NCBI RefSeq assembly: GCF_002197685.1
Contig: NZ_NBBI01000002.1
Coordinates: 124,001 to 188,000 of the forward strand
Direction of reading: 5' to 3'
From: Sphingomonas dokdonensis
GTDB taxonomy: Bacteria > Pseudomonadota > Alphaproteobacteria > Sphingomonadales > Sphingomonadaceae
Length of the DNA: 64,000 bases
Shown here piece after piece: positions 53,072-62,235 of this stretch. The translations under genes were made by a program, and so were the position numbers. Numbering within the stretch: position 1 is the first letter of the stretch; each line of letters starts with the position of its first letter. Under the pieces are notes generated by a model, which was not told the origin of the DNA, did no database searches, and was given only the letters and a program-made list of their open reading frames with translations.

Positions 53072-54067
53072 TCAGGCCAGTTCGGGCACCCGCATCGCCT
53101 CGGCCGCGATGGCGATCGACCGCTTGCGCGCCTCATGGTCGTAGATGCTGCTGGTGAGCATCACCTCGTCCACCCCGGTGCGCTCGACGAAGCGGGCGAT
53201 GCCGGCCGCCACGTCGTCGCGGTCGCCGATCGCGCTGCACGACAGCACCGAGTCGAGGATGCGCGCATGCATCGGCGGCAGGCTGTCGCGATAGCCGGGC
53301 ACCGGCGGCTTCATCTTGCCCGGATTGCCGGTGCGCAGCGCCACGAACTGCTGCTGCTGCGAGCTGGCGAGCAGCTCTGCCTTGGCGCGCGTGTCGGCGG
53401 CGAAGACGTTGAAGCCGGCCATCGCATAGGGCCGCTCGAGCTGCGCCGACGGGCGGAAATCGCGGCGATAGATCGCCATCGCCTCGTCGAGTGCATCGGG
53501 CGCAAAATGCGAGGCGAAGGCGTAGGGCAGACCAAGAATCGCGGCGAGCTGCGCCCCGAAGGTGGAGGAGCCGAGGATCCACAGGTCCGGCTTCGCGCCG
53601 GCACCGGGCGTTGCGCGAATGCCGGTGCGTCCGTCGTCGGCGAGGTAGCTTTGCAGCTCCACCACGTCGTTCGGGAAGGCATTGGGATCGCTGTCGAGCG
53701 TGCGGCGGATCGCATGTGCCACCCGCTGGTCGCTGCCGGGCGCCCGGCCGAGCCCAAGGTCGATGCGGCCGGGGAATAGCGCGTCCAGCGTTCCGAACTG
53801 TTCGGCGATCTGCAGCGGCGCGTGGTTGGGCAGCATGATCCCGCCCGCGCCGACGCGGATGGTGCTCGTCGCCGCGGCGACATGCGCGATCACCACCGCC
53901 GTCGCGGCCGACGCGATACCCTCCATGCCGTGATGCTCGGCCATCCAATAGCGGTTGAAGCCATGCGCCTCGGCATGGCGCGCCAGGTCCGCGGCATTGG
54001 CGAGCGCGGTGGAGACGGTGCCGCCTTCGACGACGGGGACGAGATCGAGCAGCGAATAGTTGGTCAT
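53072..54067 (-). CDS. LLM-class flavin-dependent oxidoreductase (luciferase-like)
   Basis: A 331-residue F(MN)-dependent monooxygenase-type barrel protein. [19 protein letters not shown], followed by [14 protein letters not shown], is the MsnO8/YhbW-like signature of the luciferase-like superfamily. ATG 54067 chosen as the methionine that starts the family N-terminus ([11 protein letters not shown]). It is divergent from the HAD phosphatase. Substrate unknown. Confidence 0.9.
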   Translation of the reverse strand: MTNYSLLDLVPVVEGGTVSTALANAADLARHAEAHGFNRYWMAEHHGMEGIASAATAVVIAHVAAATSTIRVGAGGIMLPNHAPLQIAEQFGTLDALFPGRIDLGLGRAPGSDQRVAHAIRRTLDSDPNAFPNDVVELQSYLADDGRTGIRATPGAGAKPDLWILGSSTFGAQLAAILGLPYAFASHFAPDALDEAMAIYRRDFRPSAQLERPYAMAGFNVFAADTRAKAELLASSQQQQFVALRTGNPGKMKPPVPGYRDSLPPMHARILDSVLSCSAIGDRDDVAAGIARFVERTGVDEVMLTSSIYDHEARKRSIAIAAEAMRVPELA

Positions 54068-54217
54068 GGGGAGAATGTGGGCCGAAGGGTTGCGGATCGC
54101 AACCTTGGACGCGGGCGTGCGTGGCCAAGCGCTTCTTGGCCGCGGCCAAGCTTTGCTGGGGCGTGGCGGGGTGGATTGGCTTGCCCTGAACCCCCTCGCT
54201 TGGGTACGACGCGCGCC

Positions 54218-54883
54218 ATGCCGCCAGGACTTGACCATATCCGCGCCTGGGTCTTCGATCTCGACAACACCTTGTACCCGTCGAGCGCCGATCTGTTCGC
54301 GCAGATCGACACCAAGATGACCGATTACATCGCGCGCCTGCTCGGGCTGGACCGGGCGGAGGCGCATCGCATCCAGAAGGCGTATTTTCTCGGCCACGGC
54401 ACCACGCTCGCCGGGCTGATGGCCGAGCATCACGTCGATCCGCACGATTTCCTCGCCTTCGTCCACGATGTCGAGATGGATGTGCTGGAAGAGAACGTGC
54501 CGCTCGCCGCGGCGGTGGCGAAGCTGCCGGGGCGCAAAGTGGTCTTCACCAACGGCGACGGCCCCTATGCCACGCGCGTGCTCGAGCGGCTGGGGCTGGG
54601 CGAGAGTTTCGAGGCGATCCACGACATTCACGCGATGGACCTCGCGCCCAAGCCCGCGCCGTCGGCCTATGCCGGGCTGTGTTCGGCGCTCGACATCGAC
54701 CCCGCCACCGCCCTGTTCGCCGACGACATGGCGCGCAATCTTGCGCCGGCCAAGGCGATCGGCATGACCACGGTGTGGGTCGACAACGGCTCCGAACAGG
54801 CCGCCGACGCCGACCGCAGCTTCATCGACTACACCACGCCCGATCTCACCGCGTGGCTCCTGGGGATATTGGAAGACGCATGA
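54218..54883 (+). CDS. HAD-family pyrimidine 5'-nucleotidase
   Basis: A 221-residue haloacid-dehalogenase phosphatase. Motif I is DLDNTLY (Asp14, Asp16), motif II is FTNGDG, Lys and KPAP follow, and motif [11 protein letters not shown]. The organisation is that of SDT1/PYNP-type pyrimidine nucleotidases found upstream of dapD in sphingomonads and other alphaproteobacteria. Its stop overlaps the dapD start (ATGA). Confidence 0.88.
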   Translation: MPPGLDHIRAWVFDLDNTLYPSSADLFAQIDTKMTDYIARLLGLDRAEAHRIQKAYFLGHGTTLAGLMAEHHVDPHDFLAFVHDVEMDVLEENVPLAAAVAKLPGRKVVFTNGDGPYATRVLERLGLGESFEAIHDIHAMDLAPKPAPSAYAGLCSALDIDPATALFADDMARNLAPAKAIGMTTVWVDNGSEQAADADRSFIDYTTPDLTAWLLGILEDA

Positions 54884-55710
54884 CCGACCTCGAACACATC
54901 ATCGACGCCGCCTGGGAAAACCGCGCCGAGATCGGCCTTGCCACGATGGGCGAGGTGCGCGTCGCGGTGGATCGTGCGCTTGCGCTGCTCGACGCCGGCG
55001 AGGCGCGCGTGGCGGAGCCCGACGGCGCCCAAGGTGCAGAGGGGGGCGGCTGGCGCGTCAACCAGTGGCTGAAGAAGGCGGTGCTGCTGTCGTTCCGGCT
55101 CAACGACAATGCCCTGATCGATAACGGCCCCGGCGCCGGCCATTGGTTCGACAAGGTGCCGTCCAAATTCTCCGGCTGGGATGAGGCGGCGTTCCGCGCC
55201 GCCGGCTTCCGCGCGGTACCCGGCAGCGTTGCGCGCCGCGGCGCCTTTATCGGTAAGGGCGCGATCCTGATGCCTAGCTTCGTCAACATCGGCGCCTATG
55301 TCGGCGAGGGCACCATGGTGGACACCTGGGCGACGGTGGGCAGCTGCGCGCAGATCGGCAAGAACGTCCACCTGTCGGGCGGCGTCGGCATCGGCGGCGT
55401 GCTGGAGCCGCTCCAGGCCGATCCCGTCATCATCGGCGATGGCGCGTTCATCGGCGCCCGCTCCGAAGTGGCCGAGGGCGTACGGGTGGGCGAGGGCGCG
55501 GTGCTCTCGATGGGCGTCTATCTCGGCGCGTCGACCAAGATCATCGATCGCGCGACCGGCGAAACCTTCATGGGCGAGGTGCCGCCCTATGCCGTCGTCG
55601 TCCCCGGCTCCACCGGCGGCAACCTCGGCCTCTATTGTGCGGTGATCGTGAAGCGCGTGGACGAGCGCACCCGCTCCAAGACCAGCATCAACGAGCTGCT
55701 GCGCGACTGA
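54880..55710 (+). CDS. dapD: 2,3,4,5-tetrahydropyridine-2,6-dicarboxylate N-succinyltransferase
   Basis: Trimeric succinyl-CoA-dependent enzyme of the lysine/meso-DAP pathway, giving peptidoglycan precursors. The 276 residues have the left-handed beta-helix hexapeptide region ([35 protein letters not shown]) and a C-terminal end with [10 protein letters not shown]. It is coupled to the HAD gene. A hairpin follows. Confidence 0.96.
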   Translation: MTDLEHIIDAAWENRAEIGLATMGEVRVAVDRALALLDAGEARVAEPDGAQGAEGGGWRVNQWLKKAVLLSFRLNDNALIDNGPGAGHWFDKVPSKFSGWDEAAFRAAGFRAVPGSVARRGAFIGKGAILMPSFVNIGAYVGEGTMVDTWATVGSCAQIGKNVHLSGGVGIGGVLEPLQADPVIIGDGAFIGARSEVAEGVRVGEGAVLSMGVYLGASTKIIDRATGETFMGEVPPYAVVVPGSTGGNLGLYCAVIVKRVDERTRSKTSINELLRD

Positions 55711-55744
55711 CGAAGCGGGGCGGGGCGCTCCCGTCCCACCCTAC

Positions 55745-55767
55745 GACGGGCCGCGGATCGGCCCGTC
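55745..55767 (+). terminator. Hairpin after dapD
   Basis: GACGGGCCG/CGGCCCGTC 9-bp stem with loop CGGAT; poor U-tail. Confidence 0.55.
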
Positions 55768-55880
55768 ACACCCCCCGATGAACGCGACGTTGTTTCAGGT
55801 TCATGCAACCGGCGCCATTAGCGCACGTTACGATCGCGTACCTGATTTCATTATTCGCGACTTATACGAGGGAGTGTAAA

Positions 55881-56189
55881 ATGCGTAAGATTATGCTGGC
55901 GCTTGGCGCCTCCGCCATGGTGCTGCCGAGCGTGATGGTCACCACTACCCAGGCCGATGCACAGCGCCGCTACAAGTATCGTGAGTGGAAGGGCAATGAC
56001 GGCCGCTGGCGCTGCCGCAAGCCCGATGGCACCACCGGCCTGATCGTCGGCGGCGTCGCCGGCGCGCTGCTCGGCCGTACCATCGACACCCGCGGCGATC
56101 GCACTTTGGGTACGCTGGGCGGCGCAGCCGTCGGTGCGCTGGCCGGCCGCGAGGTCGAGCGCGGCACGAGCAAGCGCCGCTGCCGCTAA
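55881..56189 (+). CDS. Glycine-zipper 2TM envelope protein (102 aa)
   Basis: An exported protein with a signal peptide (RKIMLALGASAMVLPSV, cleavage near QADA) and a Rickettsia 17-kDa-surface-antigen-like glycine zipper (GTTGLIVGGVAGALLGRTIDTRGD, GTLGGAAVGALAGREVE). Such proteins insert in membranes or bind the outer membrane. A GAGGGAG ribosome site precedes the ATG. A longer paralogue is 600 bp downstream. Precise role unknown. Confidence 0.85.
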   Translation: MRKIMLALGASAMVLPSVMVTTTQADAQRRYKYREWKGNDGRWRCRKPDGTTGLIVGGVAGALLGRTIDTRGDRTLGTLGGAAVGALAGREVERGTSKRRCR

Positions 56190-56263
56190 GCCGCATCCAC
56201 CATTTCTGACATCGGGGCGCGACCGTGCTGGTCGCGCCTCGTCTTCATGAGGAGGCGAATATC

Positions 56264-56692
56264 ATGCCAACGCGCAGTGGCTCGGCCCGGTACGAGGGTC
56301 TCGGAAAAGACGGCAAGGGCTGGATCTCGACACAGTCGGGTGTCCTCAAGGAGCAGCATTACGGCTTCGGCACGCGGTTCGACAATGAGCCGGGCACGAA
56401 CCCGGAGGAGCTGATCGCCGCCGCGCATGCGAGCTGCTTCACCATGGCACTGAGCTTCGCGCTCGCGGGTGCCGGCTATTCGGACGGCACGCTGGAAACC
56501 AGCGCAAAGGTGACGGTGGAAAAGGACGGCGATGGCTTCACCATCACCAAGTCCGCGCTCGATCTGCATGCCAAGGTGCCCGGGATCGCAGCGGACGAGT
56601 TCGAGAAGATCGCCAGCGAGGCGAAGAAGAACTGTCCTGTTTCCAAAGTATTGAATGCGGAAATCACGCTGACGCACGCGCTCGACAGTTAA
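56264..56692 (+). CDS. OsmC family peroxiredoxin-like protein
   Basis: A 142-residue OsmC/Ohr-type organic hydroperoxide reductase-like protein. The catalytic cysteines are Cys58 in AHASCFTMAL and Cys124 in KKNCPVSKVL, the classical OsmC pair. GAGGAGG precedes the ATG. It lies between the two glycine-zipper genes, so all three may respond to osmotic or oxidative stress; no shared promoter signal was recognised. Confidence 0.92.
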   Translation: MPTRSGSARYEGLGKDGKGWISTQSGVLKEQHYGFGTRFDNEPGTNPEELIAAAHASCFTMALSFALAGAGYSDGTLETSAKVTVEKDGDGFTITKSALDLHAKVPGIAADEFEKIASEAKKNCPVSKVLNAEITLTHALDS

Positions 56693-56703
56693 CTTTCGCA
56701 ATG

Positions 56704-56730
56704 GTGAACGAGATGTAGTTTCTCGTTCAC
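56704..56730 (+). terminator. Hairpin after osmC-like gene
   Basis: GTGAACGAGA (56704-56713) pairs with TCTCGTTCAC (56721-56730), 7-nt loop, 12 bp after the stop. No strong U-run. Confidence 0.55.
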
Positions 56731-56786
56731 GCAACTAAGTGTCTTGGCGGTCGGTTGATACGGTATAGTCAGCCAGGAGTTGTTTC

Positions 56787-57359
56787 ATGCGTATTCTCTT
56801 CGCCGCAGCCGTGGCGGCCACCACGATGACCAGTGTCACCGCGCTGCCGGTGCAGGCGCAGGCCAGTCGCGAGTACCGCCAGGACGTTCGTGAGGCCCAG
56901 CGCGATTATCGCCGGGATCTGCGCCGCGCGGACTCGCGTCGGGACGTGCGCGAGGCACAGCGCGATTATCGCCGCGACGTTCGCGACGCGCGAAAGGATT
57001 ATCGCCGCGACGCGCGCAACGATTGGCGCAACAATCGCCAGCAATGGCGCGGCTATGACTACAACCGTCTGCCGCCGGGCCAGCGCGCGTACTACGCCGA
57101 CAATTTCTACCGCGACGGCCGCTATTATCAGCAGCGCCGCCTCGGTCGGAACGACCGCATCTATCGCGGCAATAACGGGCGCTATTACTGCCGCCGGAAC
57201 GACGGCACGACGGGCTTGATCGTCGGCGGCCTCGGCGGCGGCGTGCTGGGCAGCCTGCTCACCAACGGCGGGTCGAACACGCTGGGCGCGCTGATCGGCG
57301 CCGGTGCGGGTGCGCTGCTCGGTCGCACGGTCGATCGCGGCCAGGTAACCTGTCGCTAA
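56787..57359 (+). CDS. Glycine-zipper 2TM protein with basic repeat region (190 aa)
   Basis: An exported protein with a signal peptide ending near VQAQA. Residues about 30-85 repeat an Arg/Asp/Tyr-rich unit (DVREAQRDYRRD at least twice, then ARKDYRRD), which could be an alpha-helix or RNA/polysaccharide-binding segment. The C-terminus has a glycine zipper (GTTGLIVGGLGGGVLGSLLTNGGSN, GALIGAGAGALLGR) like the 102-aa neighbour. Similar to RcnB-like periplasmic proteins in the 'YRDGRYY' region, but the role is unknown. Confidence 0.82.
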   Translation: MRILFAAAVAATTMTSVTALPVQAQASREYRQDVREAQRDYRRDLRRADSRRDVREAQRDYRRDVRDARKDYRRDARNDWRNNRQQWRGYDYNRLPPGQRAYYADNFYRDGRYYQQRRLGRNDRIYRGNNGRYYCRRNDGTTGLIVGGLGGGVLGSLLTNGGSNTLGALIGAGAGALLGRTVDRGQVTCR

Positions 57360-57407
57360 GCCATTGATGCAATAAATCTTTTAGCCGAAAGTAACGGCGC
57401 GTAACCG

Positions 57408-57433
57408 AGGCCCGGCGAGTGATCGCCGGGCCT
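57408..57433 (+). terminator. Terminator after the longer glycine-zipper gene
   Basis: 11-bp GC-rich stem AGGCCCGGCGA with its complement at 57423-57433, loop GTGA, then TTC. Confidence 0.8.
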
Positions 57434-57465
57434 TTCGGCTGTAGTGATGACATAAGGAACATGAC

Positions 57466-58002
57466 GTGAGTGGGCAGCATCGCACGATCGGCGCGATTCT
57501 GGCGGGCGGCGCATCCAGCCGCTTCGGATCGGACAAGGCGGTGGCGCTGTTCCATGGCGTGCCGCTGATCGATCATGTCGCGGCTGCCTTGTGGGCGCAA
57601 ACCAGCGCCCTGATCGTGGTTGGCCGCAAGCATGGGTCTCTGGTGAGTGTGGCGGATCATCCGGCGCCGGGTCTCGGGCCATTGGGTGCGATCGCCGGCG
57701 CACTGCGCTGGGCCAAGGCGAACGGCTATGCCGCGGTGCTGAGCGCCCCGTGCGACGCGCCGCTTCTGCCGCGCGATCTGCAGGCCGCACTGGCGGGTGA
57801 CGGCCCGGCCTATGTCGCCGATCTGCCGGTGATCGGCTGGTGGCCGGCGTCGCTCGCCGATCACCTGTCCGACTGGCTCGCTGCCGATCAGCCGCGCGCT
57901 GTGCGCCGCTGGGCGGCTGCCGTGGGAGCGAGAGAGGTGGTGCTCGCTGCCATGCCGGCGAACGTGAACACGCGAGAGGACCTGGCGGCGCTCTGCGATT
58001 GA
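57466..58002 (+). CDS. mobA: Molybdenum cofactor guanylyltransferase MobA
   Basis: Adds GMP to molybdopterin to make bis-MGD cofactor. The 178-residue protein has the nucleotidyl-transferase loop LAGGASSRFGSDKA, SAPCDAPLLP and a shortened C-terminus. GTG start with AAGGA upstream; an overlapping ATG lies 5 nt earlier in a different frame. Convergent with the NnrU-like gene (13 bp between stops). Confidence 0.9.
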   Translation: MSGQHRTIGAILAGGASSRFGSDKAVALFHGVPLIDHVAAALWAQTSALIVVGRKHGSLVSVADHPAPGLGPLGAIAGALRWAKANGYAAVLSAPCDAPLLPRDLQAALAGDGPAYVADLPVIGWWPASLADHLSDWLAADQPRAVRRWAAAVGAREVVLAAMPANVNTREDLAALCD

Positions 58003-58015
58003 GCGCCGTTGCCGG

Positions 58016-58696
58016 TCAGGCGATCCAGCGCCAGATACCGGCGGGCCAGCCCGCCAGCGGCATATGCGCCCAGGTCGCGGCCAGCCAGACGACGGCGCCG
58101 CCCGCCAGCGCATGCATGCCGATCTTGCCGATCCGCGCGCGGCCTGCGGCGACGGCGGCAAAGGGCCAATAGCTCGTCCGCCGCTCCCACTCGCGCCAGA
58201 ATTCGGGCTGCAACGCCTCCTTCTTGCGATCCTGCAGGTGCGCGCCGACCAGCGCCAGCACGATAATGGCGAGCGCCAGCACGATGTTCGACGGATCGGG
58301 AAAGACGAGGATGTGGACCGCGCCCCAGATGGCGAAGCTCCACATCATCGGGTGGCGCGTGATCGCAAAGACGCCGCGCGCCTCGGGCACCTTGCCCTTT
58401 GCGGCCTCCGGTAGCGCGGGATTGCGCACCAGCGATCCCATGAACAGGATCGCGGCGAGCAGCATCAGCACGGTCGCGATCGCCCACAGCACGTCACCGA
58501 CGGGCCAGAGCGGCGCGCCCACAGGCGCCGCGCGATAGGCGAGGGCAAGCCAGCCGAGCGTGATTGCCGCCACCAGGCTGTAGAGCCCCAGAAAGCCCTT
58601 CTCGCCAATTGCGCGCACCAGCGGCGCACGCAGCGGATGCGAGAGAAGAAAATGGGTACCCACGAACGCCAGTGCTGCGGCCACGACATTGCCCAT
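58016..58696 (-). CDS. NnrU family membrane protein
   Basis: A 226-residue integral membrane protein with about six hydrophobic segments. FVGTHFLLSHPLRAPLVRAIG, GEKGFLGLYSLVA and ITRHPMMWSFAIWGAVHI are the NnrU/PEMT-like signature. NnrU is linked to nitrite/nitric-oxide metabolism in some denitrifiers, but no denitrification gene is near, so function here is unproved. GGGAGAGA before ATG 58696. Confidence 0.85.
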   Translation of the reverse strand: MGNVVAAALAFVGTHFLLSHPLRAPLVRAIGEKGFLGLYSLVAAITLGWLALAYRAAPVGAPLWPVGDVLWAIATVLMLLAAILFMGSLVRNPALPEAAKGKVPEARGVFAITRHPMMWSFAIWGAVHILVFPDPSNIVLALAIIVLALVGAHLQDRKKEALQPEFWREWERRTSYWPFAAVAAGRARIGKIGMHALAGGAVVWLAATWAHMPLAGWPAGIWRWIA

Positions 58697-58795
58697 CTGC
58701 GTCTCTCCCGCCCGGTTGTTTAGATCACAATCTCCTGTCGGCGGCCCCGCGAACACGCGGGGCGCCGGCATGATGAGGGGCGAGGCGCGGCGGGA

Positions 58796-60400
58796 TCAAT
58801 GCCGCGTTTCGCCGCGCGTGTTCAGCCCGGCCGCCTGTGGCTCGGCCAGTTCTTCCTGCCCCGCCATGGCGTGATCCGCATCGTCGTGCAGCGTGTCGAG
58901 GTGCATCAGGCGCTTCACCAGCGGGCTGAGCCCCAGCACCACCACGGCGATACCGATCGTCCACCAACCGATGGTGGAATAGACCGCGAGCGTCCCCTCC
59001 TTGGTCATCTCGCCGCTTTCGCCGCCGGTCGCCTCGCCGATCTTGCCCGCAACGAAATTGCCCACTGCGGTCATGTAGAACCACGCGCCCATGATCAGGC
59101 TGGCGAGGTGCTTGGGCGCGAGACGGTTCATCGCGCTAAGGCCGACGGGCGACAGGCAAAGCTCGCCGGTGGTCTGCAGGAAGTAGATCGCGAAGACGAA
59201 GAACACCGGCGTCGCCACTTCGACGCCGACGGTGTTGGCGCCCCAAACGAAGACAAGGAACGACAGGCCGACCTGCGCCAGCGCGAGGCCGAACTTGGCC
59301 GGCGCCGACGGCTCCAGCCCGCGCTTGCCGAGCCACACCCACAGCCCGGCGAAGATCGGGCCGAGCAGCACGATGTAGATCGGGTTGATCGACTGGAAGA
59401 GCGAGGCAGGCACCCCACCACGCGCGACAAAGCGATCGGTATAGAGGTTCAGGCTACCGCCGGCCTGCTCGAACAGGCCCCAGAACACCGGGTTCAGCGC
59501 GATCAGGAACAGCACGGCGAACATCCGGTCGCGGGCATGCGGCTCCAGCTTGAAGCTTTCGAACAGCACATAGCCGAGCATTGCGACGCCCGAGATGATC
59601 AGCAGCGTCTCGATCACGTCCTGATACTGGACGAGCGCCCAGATCACGCCGACCGAGGCGAGGCCGATGCCGTACAACGACCATTCGGTGCGCTTGGCCA
59701 GCGGACGCGGTGCCTCGCCCTTGCCCAGCAGCAGCGGCTTGCCGAGGATGAAGACGATCAGGCCCGCCAGCATGCCGACGCCCGCCGCGCCGAAGCCATA
59801 GGACCAGCCATAGGTCTCGCCCAGCCAGCCGGCCATGATCGTGCCGATCGCCGCGCCGGTGTTAATGCCGATGTAGAAGATGGTATAGGCGCCGTCGCGA
59901 CGCGTGTCGGTGAGTGGATACAGCTGCCCGACGATCACCGAGATGTTCGCCTTTAGGAAGCCGGTGCCGACGATGATGAAGGCGAGCGCCAGCCAGAAGA
60001 TGTTGATTGCGGCCGACCCCTGGCCACCATCGCCCTCCACCGCCATCAGCAGGTGGCCGAGCGTCAGCATCGCCGCGCCGAACGTCACCGCCTTGCGCTG
60101 CCCGAGGAAGCGATCGGCGAGATAGCCGCCCAGTACCGGGGTGATATACACCAGGCTGGTATAGGCGCCGTAGATCAGGTTCGACTTGCCGTCATCGAAC
60201 AGCCAATGCTTTGTCAGGTAGAAGATCAGCAGCGCCCGCATGCCGTAATAGGAGAAACGCTCCCACATCTCGGCGAAGAACAGGACGTAGAGCCCCTTGG
60301 GATGGCCAAGGAAATCCGGGCCTTTCTTCAGGACGCCGGCGGTGCCGCCGGCCAGCATGATCGCAAGAAAGCCTACGGCAATCGCGGGAATGATGGGCAA
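58796..60400 (-). CDS. POT/PTR family peptide transporter
   Basis: Proton-dependent oligopeptide transporter of 534 residues with about fourteen hydrophobic segments. The motif EMWERFSYYG (ExxERF family) and FYIGINTGAAIG are typical of PepT/DtpT-like carriers that import di- and tripeptides. ATG at 60400. Upstream region of about 130 bp holds no other gene. Confidence 0.93.
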   Translation of the reverse strand: MPIIPAIAVGFLAIMLAGGTAGVLKKGPDFLGHPKGLYVLFFAEMWERFSYYGMRALLIFYLTKHWLFDDGKSNLIYGAYTSLVYITPVLGGYLADRFLGQRKAVTFGAAMLTLGHLLMAVEGDGGQGSAAINIFWLALAFIIVGTGFLKANISVIVGQLYPLTDTRRDGAYTIFYIGINTGAAIGTIMAGWLGETYGWSYGFGAAGVGMLAGLIVFILGKPLLLGKGEAPRPLAKRTEWSLYGIGLASVGVIWALVQYQDVIETLLIISGVAMLGYVLFESFKLEPHARDRMFAVLFLIALNPVFWGLFEQAGGSLNLYTDRFVARGGVPASLFQSINPIYIVLLGPIFAGLWVWLGKRGLEPSAPAKFGLALAQVGLSFLVFVWGANTVGVEVATPVFFVFAIYFLQTTGELCLSPVGLSAMNRLAPKHLASLIMGAWFYMTAVGNFVAGKIGEATGGESGEMTKEGTLAVYSTIGWWTIGIAVVVLGLSPLVKRLMHLDTLHDDADHAMAGQEELAEPQAAGLNTRGETRH

Positions 60401-60529
60401 GAATACGCTCCCAAAAGGTCCGGTCGTCGGGGCACGAGGCCCGCTTTGTGGGCGAGCCTAGCGCGCAAATTCACCAGACCAAAGCAGTTGTTGCAATCGA
60501 AACGAAACATCCGCTGCCGTCACACCGCC

Positions 60530-62098
60530 TTAGCGGCCGCGAAACAGCCCGCCCAGCATCCCGCGCACGATCGATCCGACCAGCCCGGAGCTGCCCTTGC
60601 CGCGGCGTGAGCCGAAGACCTGGCGCCCGACCTCGTTCGCCACCTGTCGCCCGATCGACGAGCCGGCGGCGCGCGTGGCGGAGGCGATCGCCTGATCCCA
60701 GGGGGAGGCGGGTTCGCGACGGCTTGCGGTGCGCGCCGCCTTGGCGTCCGCCTTGTCGCGTGCGGCCGCCGCCTCGGCCTCCGCGCGATCTCCTGCGGCC
60801 GCGGCGGCGCGGGCGGTGAGCAGTTCCTCCGCCGACTCGCGATCGACGGCGGTGTCGTATCTGGTGCCGATCGCATCGGTCGCGATCAGCGTTTCGCGCT
60901 CGGCGGCAGTCAGCGGGCCGACCCGGCTGGCGGGCGGACGGATCAGGCAGCGAGTGACCGGGGCCGGCGCGCCGTCCGGCTGGAGCAGCGACACCAGCGC
61001 CTCACCGATCTTCAGCTCGGTGATTGCCGCGGCGACATCCAGCCCGGGCCGCGCGCGAAACGTCGTCGCTGCGCTGCGTACCGCCGCCTGATCGCGCGGC
61101 GTAAAGGCGTTCAGCTTGTGCTGGATGCGGTTGTTGAGCTGCCCCGCCACGGCATCGGGAATGTCGATCGGGTTCTGCGTGATGAAATACACGCCCACGC
61201 CCTTGGACCGGATCAGCCGCACGACCTGCTCGATCTTGTCGACCAGCGCGGTGGGCGCGTCGTCGAACAGGAGGTGCGCCTCGTCGAAGAAGAAGCACAG
61301 CACCGGCCGGTCGGGATCGCCGATCTCGGGCAACGTCTCGAACAATTCGGACAACAGCCACAGCAGGAACGTCGCGTAGAGCTTGGGCGCCGCCATCAGC
61401 TTGTCGGCGGCCAGGATGTTGACGACGCCGCGGCCGGACTCGTCGGTGCTCAGGAAATCGGCAAGGTCGAGCGCCGGCTCGCCGAAGAAACGCTCGCCGC
61501 CCTGGCTGCGCAGCTGCAACAGCGCGCGCTGAATCGCCCCGATCGACTGTTTCGACACGTTGCCATAGGTGCTGGTGAGCTCGCTCGCCCGCTCCGCGCA
61601 ATGCGCCAGCATTGCCTGCAGATCGTCGAGGTCGAGCAGCAGCAGTCCATCCTTGTCCGCGACGTGAAAGGCGATGGTCAGCACGCCTTCCTGCACCTCA
61701 TTGAGCCCGAGCAGCCGCGCGAGCATCAGCGGCCCCATTTCCGAGATGGTCGTGCGGATCGGGTGACCCTGCTCGCCATACAGATCCCAGAATTGCACCG
61801 GCGCCGCGGCATAATGCCAGTCGGCAAGGCCGATCGCGGCGGCGCGCGCGGCAAAGACGCTGTGCGGCTTGGCGAGCGGCGACCCGGCCATCGCCAGCCC
61901 GGCAAGATCGCCCTTCACATCGGCAACGAAGCAGGGGACGCCGGCTGCCGACAGATTCTCGATGACACCCTGTACCGTCACCGTCTTGCCGGTACCCGTC
62001 GCACCCGCGATCAGGCCGTGCCGGTTGGCGAGGCGCAGGTTCAGCGCTTGCGGATCGATGCCCTGCTCGCCCGCCCCGATGAAGATGCTATCGCTCAA
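60530..62098 (-). CDS. HerA/YjgR-like P-loop ATPase (DUF853)
   Basis: A 522-residue ATPase. The Walker A is AGATGTGKT, Walker B FFFDEAHLLFDDAP, and the C-terminus is Arg/Gly-rich with FRARPGLDVAAAITELKIGEALVS upstream. This is the DUF853/YjgR class of HerA-type hexameric ATPases, with possible DNA-handling or protein-translocation roles. TTG at 62098 follows GGAG at good spacing; a longer open frame upstream adds an implausible N-terminus. The C-terminal 100 residues are Ala/Arg-rich and probably flexible. Confidence 0.82.
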   Translation of the reverse strand: MSDSIFIGAGEQGIDPQALNLRLANRHGLIAGATGTGKTVTVQGVIENLSAAGVPCFVADVKGDLAGLAMAGSPLAKPHSVFAARAAAIGLADWHYAAAPVQFWDLYGEQGHPIRTTISEMGPLMLARLLGLNEVQEGVLTIAFHVADKDGLLLLDLDDLQAMLAHCAERASELTSTYGNVSKQSIGAIQRALLQLRSQGGERFFGEPALDLADFLSTDESGRGVVNILAADKLMAAPKLYATFLLWLLSELFETLPEIGDPDRPVLCFFFDEAHLLFDDAPTALVDKIEQVVRLIRSKGVGVYFITQNPIDIPDAVAGQLNNRIQHKLNAFTPRDQAAVRSAATTFRARPGLDVAAAITELKIGEALVSLLQPDGAPAPVTRCLIRPPASRVGPLTAAERETLIATDAIGTRYDTAVDRESAEELLTARAAAAAGDRAEAEAAAARDKADAKAARTASRREPASPWDQAIASATRAAGSSIGRQVANEVGRQVFGSRRGKGSSGLVGSIVRGMLGGLFRGR

Positions 62099-62175
62099 CG
62101 CCGTTCTCCGCTTGTGCGGCGGTTCTAGGAGCGCAAGCGGCGCTGCGTCGAGCGAAATGGCGCGAACGGCCCGCG

Positions 62176-62210
62176 CAAAAAGAAAGGGCCCCGCACCACG
62201 GTGCGAGGCC
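62176..62210 (-). terminator. Rho-independent terminator after the Do protease gene
   Basis: GC-rich stem (GGGCCTCGCAC with GTGCGGGGCCC on the minus strand) followed by TTTCTTTTT. Confidence 0.92.
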
Positions 62211-62235
62211 CTCCTCAACCGTATGATCGTTGGTG

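Noticed and set aside
58016-58696. A denitrification island around nnrU and mobA
   Set aside because: NnrU and MobA occur in many non-denitrifiers, and no nitrite or nitric-oxide reductase gene is nearby.
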